Source: an uncultured Eubacteriales bacterium (GTDB lineage Bacteria > Bacillota > Clostridia > Oscillospirales > Oscillospiraceae). Taken from it: 24,386 nt of DNA. Of this stretch, positions 20,826-24,386 are shown in pieces. The notes under the pieces were generated by a model. That model searched no databases, had not been told where the DNA came from, and saw nothing but the letters and a program-made list of their open reading frames with translations. The stretch is taken from assembly GCA_900546485.1 (NCBI GenBank), contig URDK01000032.1, forward strand, positions 1 through 24,386, written 5' to 3'. Position numbers and translations under genes: made by a program. Numbering within the stretch: position 1 is the first letter of the stretch; every line of letters starts with the position of its first letter.

Positions 20826-22363
20826 GCCCGCTTTCCTACCTGCTTTTCACCCGTTTCAAGAACCAGATAAAGGGCATCTTCCGCTCTCCCGCGAAGCTCA
20901 TTTACGCCGTTGTGCTCATCGCGCTACTGGTGCTTGTGGTCATCGGCGGACGGGAGTCGGCTGCGGAGACGGGGGTCTTCCGTCCCTCCAGCGAGCTCTA
21001 TGCCATCGTCCTCGCCTTTTACGCGCTGATGCTTATCCTTATTGTCAACTCGGGCTTCTCGACCGGCATGAGCGTGTTCAAGATGCCGGACGTGAATTTC
21101 CTGTTCGCCGGGCCCTTCCGTCCGTTGCGCGTGCTTTTCTTCGGCATGCTCCAGCAGCTGGGCACGGCTATAATCACGGGCCTTTTCATCCTGTTCCAGT
21201 ACGGCTGGCTGCACGGAAGCTACGGAGTGAGCGTGCCGGGCATGATAGCCATATTGCTCGGCTACTCTCTGGTGCTGTTCACCGGCCAGCTCACCGCCAT
21301 GACCATCTACTGCCTGACCTCCGGCAGCGACAAGAAGCGTCGGACGGCGCGGGTCATCTTTGTCGCCGTATGCGTCGTCTGGGCCGCGTATATCCTGTAC
21401 AGCTGCCTCGGCGAGGGTGACTTCCTATCCAAGCTCTGCGCCGCGGCAAGCAGCAGCTATGCCATGTATTTCCCGGTTGCGGGCTGGCTCTGCTGGGCCG
21501 TTGCCGGAGTGATAGAGGGCGAGATCGTCGGCCTCATAGGCCTTGCGCTCTGGGCTGTTTTCTGCCTCATCCTCTGGCTGGCCATGGCCAGAGCGGACCA
21601 GGATTATTACGAGGACGTGCTGCAATCCACCGAGACCGCCTTCAACGCGCAGGCCGCCGCCAAGGAGGGCCGCGTCACCGAGACGGGGCCGAAGAACCTC
21701 AAGGTCGGCCGCATGGGCCTCGGCGGAGGCGAGGGCGCGTCGGTGTTCTGGTATAAGCACCGCGTGGAGAACCGCCGCTCGCGCACCTTCATAATAGGAG
21801 GGGCGGAGCTGATATTCGTCATAGCGGCGATAGCCTTCGGCTTTTTCATGCGGGACGAGGGACTTGTCCCTGCGCTGGCCTTCGCGGTGTATCTTCAGAT
21901 GTTTTCGTCTTCGATGCGCCGACTTCCCAGGGAGATGATGAAGCCTTATCTATATCTCGTACCCGAGCCGCCGTTTAAAAAGCTGCTCTGGTGCCTGCGC
22001 GAGAGTGTGGGCTCCTTCGCGCTGATGGCCGTGCTGATCTTTGTGCCGCTGGGCTTCATCATGAAGCTCGATCCCGCCTCCATCGCCGCGGCCTGCCTGG
22101 TGCATTTCAGCTATTCGTATTTGCTGCTGGCGGGCAATCTGGTCTGCGAGCGGGTATTCGGAAGGGTGAATACCCGGGCACTGATATTCTTCTTCTACTT
22201 CCTCGTGGAGATACTTATCTGCGCGCCGGGAATAGTTGTCGCCGTGGTGCTGAGCACATATATGGCCGCACAGCCGATCTGGCTCCTGGCCCTAGCCGCC
22301 ACCAACGCCCTGCTGTCCCTCCTCGCCCGCGGCATACTGAACTACGCTGAACTTAAGAACTAA
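20822..22363 (+). CDS. ABC exporter membrane protein (ABC_export family type)
   Basis: A 513-residue integral membrane protein with about 10-12 hydrophobic segments (for example LIYAVVLIALLVLVVIGG near residue 26 and GMIAILLGYSLVLF). It resembles the putative ABC exporter family (Pfam PF16962) that is regularly encoded after an ATPase of this type, including the start with FKNQIKGIFRSPAKLIY. A charged stretch of about 50 residues (about 260-310) splits the membrane segments and would be cytoplasmic. ATGA overlap with the ATPase gene shows translational coupling. A strong terminator follows. Confidence 0.85.
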   Translation: MSPLSYLLFTRFKNQIKGIFRSPAKLIYAVVLIALLVLVVIGGRESAAETGVFRPSSELYAIVLAFYALMLILIVNSGFSTGMSVFKMPDVNFLFAGPFRPLRVLFFGMLQQLGTAIITGLFILFQYGWLHGSYGVSVPGMIAILLGYSLVLFTGQLTAMTIYCLTSGSDKKRRTARVIFVAVCVVWAAYILYSCLGEGDFLSKLCAAASSSYAMYFPVAGWLCWAVAGVIEGEIVGLIGLALWAVFCLILWLAMARADQDYYEDVLQSTETAFNAQAAAKEGRVTETGPKNLKVGRMGLGGGEGASVFWYKHRVENRRSRTFIIGGAELIFVIAAIAFGFFMRDEGLVPALAFAVYLQMFSSSMRRLPREMMKPYLYLVPEPPFKKLLWCLRESVGSFALMAVLIFVPLGFIMKLDPASIAAACLVHFSYSYLLLAGNLVCERVFGRVNTRALIFFFYFLVEILICAPGIVVAVVLSTYMAAQPIWLLALAATNALLSLLARGILNYAELKN

Positions 22364-22369
22364 AGAAAA

Positions 22370-22398
22370 CTCCCGGCCCTGATGGGCCGGGAGCTTTT
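22370..22398 (+). terminator. terminator of the ABC exporter operon
   Basis: CTCCCGGCCC (22370-22379) pairs with GGGCCGGGAG (22384-22393) around TGAT and is followed by CTTTTGTT. Confidence 0.85.
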
Positions 22399-22433
22399 GT
22401 TGACAAAAACGCCGGAGCAACCATGCTCCGGCG

Positions 22434-22509
22434 TGGTGACCCAGCGGGGATTCGAACCCCGGACACCCTGCTTAAAAGGCAGGTGCTCTGCCTGCTGAGC
22501 TACTGGGTC
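22434..22509 (-). tRNA. tRNA-Lys (TTT)
   Basis: 76 bases including an encoded CCA end. Acceptor GACCCAG pairs with CTGGGTC, position 8-9 is TA, the T-loop is TTCGAAT, and the anticodon loop CTTTTAA carries TTT at 22474-22476. Last gene of the four-tRNA unit. Confidence 0.95.
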
Positions 22510-22526
22510 ATATTCGCTTTTAAGAA

Positions 22527-22552
22527 CAAAACGAAAGCCCGCTTTCGTTTTG
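22527..22552. terminator. palindrome between tRNA-Gln and tRNA-Lys, possible terminator
   Basis: CAAAACGAAAGC (22527-22538) and GCTTTCGTTTTG (22541-22552) are perfect complements with only 2 bases between. On the minus strand it lies between two tRNA genes of one apparent unit, with U-rich sequence after it. It could partly end transcription or be a processing element. Confidence 0.5.
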
Positions 22553-22639
22553 AGAGGAGGCGCAAGGGAGTGAGCGCAGTTTTCACGGGCAGCCTTCGGC
22601 TGTGCGCGGAAACGGAGACGAACGGACTTTGCGCCGACG

Positions 22640-22713
22640 TGGCTGGGATGGCAGGACTCGAACCTACAATATCAGAGTCAAAGTCTGGTGTGTTACCGTT
22701 ACACTACATCCCA
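22640..22713 (-). tRNA. tRNA-Gln (TTG)
   Basis: 74 bases including an encoded CCA end and discriminator G. Acceptor TGGGATG pairs with CATCCCA, the T-loop is TTCGAGT, and the anticodon loop CTTTGAC carries TTG at 22679-22681. U1-A72 at the acceptor end is usual for tRNA-Gln. Confidence 0.95.
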
Positions 22714-22761
22714 CCATCGACTTAGGCAGAGAGGCCGGCATTGCCGGCCTCCCGCATTTTC

Positions 22762-22839
22762 TGGGGTGGGAGATGGGGCTCGAACCCACGACACCCGGAA
22801 CCACAATCCGGTGCTCATACCAACTGAGCTACACCCACC
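22762..22839 (-). tRNA. tRNA-His (GTG)
   Basis: Includes the extra 5' G that marks tRNA-His and an encoded CCA end with discriminator C. The anticodon loop TTGTGGT carries GTG at 22802-22804. The acceptor stem GTGGGTG/CTCCCAC has one U-U mismatch at pair 6-67. Confidence 0.94.
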
Positions 22840-22855
22840 ATTTGGAGCCTTGCCC

Positions 22856-22932
22856 TGGCACGCCAGGAGGGACTCGAACCCCCGGCCTACTGCTTAGAAG
22901 GCAGTTGCTCTATCCTGCTGAGCTACTGGCGC
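22856..22932 (-). tRNA. tRNA-Arg (TCT)
   Basis: 77 bases including an encoded CCA end. Acceptor GCGCCAG pairs with CTGGCGT (one G-U pair at the end), the T-loop is TTCGAGT, and the anticodon loop CTTCTAA carries TCT at 22896-22898. First gene of the tRNA unit. Confidence 0.95.
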
Positions 22933-22996
22933 TTATATAGCAGGCAACTGGCTCCCGCACCCGGTGTTCCGTCCGGACGCGCCCGCAAGCCTGATT

Positions 22997-23025
22997 ATAT
23001 TACCATCACCAACACCGTTTGTCAA
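22997..23025 (-). promoter_or_regulatory. promoter of the tRNA unit
   Basis: TTGACA (23020-23025) and TAATAT (22997-23002) on the minus strand are 17 bp apart, 64 bp before tRNA-Arg. A perfect -35 box fits a stable-RNA promoter. Confidence 0.82.
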
Positions 23026-23084
23026 GCATGCTCCGAACAGTTTTCGCCTTCGGCGTATATTTTTTGCAAATTGGGCACAGGTTA

Positions 23085-23113
23085 TTGACATATGCCGGAT
23101 ATAATGCTACACT
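23085..23113 (+). promoter_or_regulatory. promoter of the DUF134-NifX-ATPase operon
   Basis: TTGACA (23085-23090) and TACACT (23108-23113) are 17 bp apart. A nearer TATAAT at 23100-23105 has no -35 box at the right distance. Two copies of CATATGCC, at 23089-23096 and 23129-23136, lie on the -35 edge and past the start point. Confidence 0.75.
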
Positions 23114-23136
23114 CAAAAATGAAATCGGCATATGCC
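23089..23136. promoter_or_regulatory. paired CATATGCC sites at the DUF134 promoter
   Basis: CATATGCCG (23089-23097) and its exact complement CGGCATATG (23126-23134) form an inverted repeat across the promoter; the second lies within the palindrome GGCATATGCC (23127-23136). The pair flanks the -10 box, a layout expected for an operator, perhaps of the DUF134 protein itself. Confidence 0.55.
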
Positions 23137-23153
23137 AGAAATGAGGTGGCGCG

Positions 23154-23513
23154 ATGCCGCGTCCAAAAAAGTGCAGAAGGGTCTGTGGCCTGCCCAGCTG
23201 CAATGAGTTCGGCCCCGCCGGCTGCGGCGGGGAAGTGCAGCCTGTGCTCATGACCATCGAGGAATATGAGGCCATCAGGCTCATAGATCATCAGGGTTGT
23301 ACCCAGGCCGAGTGCAGCGAATACATGTGCGTCGCGAGGACTACGGCGCAGCAGATATACAACAGCGCAAGGGCCAAGCTCGCCGCCGCGCTGGTGGAAG
23401 GGCGTCCGCTGAGGATAGAGGGCGGCTCCTACCGGCTGTGCGAAGGCGGGGGAGAGCACTGCGGCCGCCCTTGCAGGCGGCGTCACTGCGCGAGAAAGGA
23501 GAACGAAACATGA
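23154..23513 (+). CDS. DUF134 family putative DNA-binding protein
   Basis: A 119-residue protein of the DUF134 family: MPRPKKCRRVCGLP at the start, the central LMTIEEYEAIRLIDHQGCTQ and a helix-turn-helix resembling sigma-70 region 4 (AECSEYMCVARTTAQQIYNSA). Cysteines are many: 7, 11, 16 and 24 at the N-terminus and four in the tail CEGGGEHCGRPCRRRHC, so a metal or redox response is plausible (inference). GAGGTGG precedes the ATG. The stop overlaps the ATG of the NifX-like gene. DUF134 genes are regularly found beside NifX-like and MinD-like ATPase genes in anaerobes; the role is not established. Confidence 0.9.
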   Translation: MPRPKKCRRVCGLPSCNEFGPAGCGGEVQPVLMTIEEYEAIRLIDHQGCTQAECSEYMCVARTTAQQIYNSARAKLAAALVEGRPLRIEGGSYRLCEGGGEHCGRPCRRRHCARKENET

Positions 23514-23866
23514 AGGTCATCATTCCGGTAGACGAGGCCAGCGTGGAGAGCGGCGTCTGCGTGTCCTTCGGACGCGCGCCGTATTTCATGCTCTGCGAAG
23601 GCGGCAAGGCCGAGTTTATTCCCAATCCCGGCGCTGAGGCCGAGGGCGGAGCGGGCCTCAAAGCTGCACAGGCTGTGGCCGACAGCGGGGCCGAGGTGCT
23701 TATCACCGTCCGCTGCGGCGAGAATGCTGCCCAGGTGCTCAAGGCCGCGGACATAAAGATATATAAGTCCAAGGACGGCACGGCGCTTGCCAACGCCGCC
23801 GCGCTCGAGGCGGGAGAGCTTGATGAGCTGACCCACTTCCACGCGGGCTTCCAGGGCATCCAATGA
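23510..23866 (+). CDS. NifX/NifB-C-terminal-like protein (dinitrogenase iron-molybdenum cofactor family)
   Basis: A 118-residue protein with the NifX-like fold: MKVIIPVDE, SVESGVCVSFGRAPYFMLCE at the start and GAEVLITVRCGENAAQVLKAADIKIY in the middle. Members bind metal-sulfur clusters or cofactors; those in organisms without nitrogenase have no defined role, and no nif structural genes are seen in this window. AAAGGAG lies 9 bases before the ATG. It overlaps both neighbours by ATGA, so it is translationally coupled with the DUF134 gene and the ATPase gene. Confidence 0.92.
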   Translation: MKVIIPVDEASVESGVCVSFGRAPYFMLCEGGKAEFIPNPGAEAEGGAGLKAAQAVADSGAEVLITVRCGENAAQVLKAADIKIYKSKDGTALANAAALEAGELDELTHFHAGFQGIQ

Positions 23867-24386
23867 GGGTAGCGGTACTAAGCGGCAAGGGCGGCGCGGG
23901 CAAGACCCTCGTCGCGACCAGCCTTGCCTGTGCGGCTGGCCGGGTGGTCTATATCGACTGCGATGTGGAGGAGCCGAACGGCAGGCTCTTTCTCAAGCCG
24001 GAAAACGCCGCATCCTACCCCGTGACGAAGAAAATGCCGGCTTTTGACCGCGAAAAATGTACCGGCTGCCGCAAATGCGTGGAGCACTGCCGCTTCAACG
24101 CGCTGGTGCTGGTCAAGGGTGCGCCGATGCTGTTCGACGAGGTCTGCCACTCCTGCGGCGTTTGCGCCTACGTCTGCCCAGAGGGGGCGGTGAGCGAGGC
24201 GGAGCGCGAGGTAGGAGCGGTCGAGACGGGCATGAGCGGGGACATAAAGGTTGTGACCGGCGAGCTCAAGCTCGGCGAGGCGACGGGTGTGCCTGTCATC
24301 GCCGCTGCGCTCGCTGAGGCCGGGCCGGAGGACGAGCTGAGCGTCATCGACTGCCCGCCGGGCAGCGCCTGCCCGGTCATGGAGAG
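23863..24386 (+). CDS. MinD/Mrp-like ATPase with ferredoxin insert (partial, runs off the end)
   Basis: The first 174 codons of an open frame that continues past the window. It starts with the deviant Walker A motif LSGKGGAGKT (6-15), then VVYIDCDVEEPNG (switch I region). An inserted two-cluster ferredoxin domain follows (about 66-108): CTGCRKCVEHC and CHSCGVCAYVC, each with the CxxCxxCxxxC pattern for a 4Fe-4S cluster. The Walker B region is VIDCPPGSACPV near the end. Family members of this layout (Mrp/NifH-like, P-loop with 4Fe-4S) are thought to handle metal clusters. Its ATG overlaps the previous stop. Confidence 0.93.
   Translation, partial: MRVAVLSGKGGAGKTLVATSLACAAGRVVYIDCDVEEPNGRLFLKPENAASYPVTKKMPAFDREKCTGCRKCVEHCRFNALVLVKGAPMLFDEVCHSCGVCAYVCPEGAVSEAEREVGAVETGMSGDIKVVTGELKLGEATGVPVIAAALAEAGPEDELSVIDCPPGSACPVME

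Noticed and set aside
22423..22940. Open frames of 69-112 residues across the tRNA genes
   Set aside because: They are translations of the complement of tRNA genes (GIRTPDTLLKRQ-type sequences), a well-known false annotation.
23040..23067. CGCCTTCGGCG hairpin followed by a T-run as a terminator
   Set aside because: The stem is only about 4 bp and no plus-strand gene ends before it.

Overview
The window looks like chromosomal DNA of a GC-rich, low-copy-repeat member of the Firmicutes, class Clostridia (an Oscillospiraceae-like gut anaerobe is my best guess). The reasons are a T-box leader in front of pheST, an IreB-type regulator, a PdaB-like spore polysaccharide deacetylase, an alr-mazF pair, a NiaR-type niacin repressor, a DUF134/NifX-like/ferredoxin-ATPase cluster, strong AGGAGG-type ribosome binding sites and sigma-A type promoters with 16-17 bp spacers. 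No species can be named from the sequence alone. There is no rRNA, CRISPR array, transposase or phage module.

Layout. Positions 1-4540 (mostly minus strand): an orphan small ORF, a bidirectional terminator, ireB, then pheT and pheS read from a T-box leader and its own promoter. Positions 4569-8190 (plus): a back-to-back promoter starts nnrD, a lipoprotein gene and alr, followed by a mazF-type toxin without a visible antitoxin and a small exported protein. Positions 8193-10340: pdaB-like deacetylase (minus) and a class I aminotransferase (plus), divergent. Positions 10400-14179 (minus): a small secreted beta-repeat protein, then an NAD-salvage unit: pncB and niaR overlap by ATGA, and a membrane protein of the PTS_EIIC_2 family follows. 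The promoters of pncB and of the membrane protein carry the same palindromic sequence, so niaR probably controls both; this makes the membrane protein a candidate niacin (or related precursor) transporter, and is the most interesting observation here.

Positions 14300-15503: a TIM-barrel protein of unknown function and a decayed lipoprotein gene. Positions 15528-16842: an AT-richer patch with a secreted 336-residue protein and a 53-residue membrane protein, probably acquired by transfer. Positions 16847-18735 (minus): an MFS transporter with a long outside loop plus a small coiled-coil protein; a GDPD-type phosphodiesterase gene diverges from it. Positions 19741-22398: a small XRE regulator diverging from a two-gene ABC exporter. 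Positions 22434-23025 (minus): four tRNA genes (Arg-TCT, His-GTG, Gln-TTG, Lys-TTT) behind one strong promoter. Positions 23085-24386 (plus): DUF134 regulator, NifX-like protein and the first 174 codons of a ferredoxin-containing MinD/Mrp-like ATPase, each overlapping the next by ATGA; the last gene runs off the end.

Long open frames opposite pheT, pheS, pncB, the aminotransferase and the MFS gene are GC-driven shadows and are not listed.
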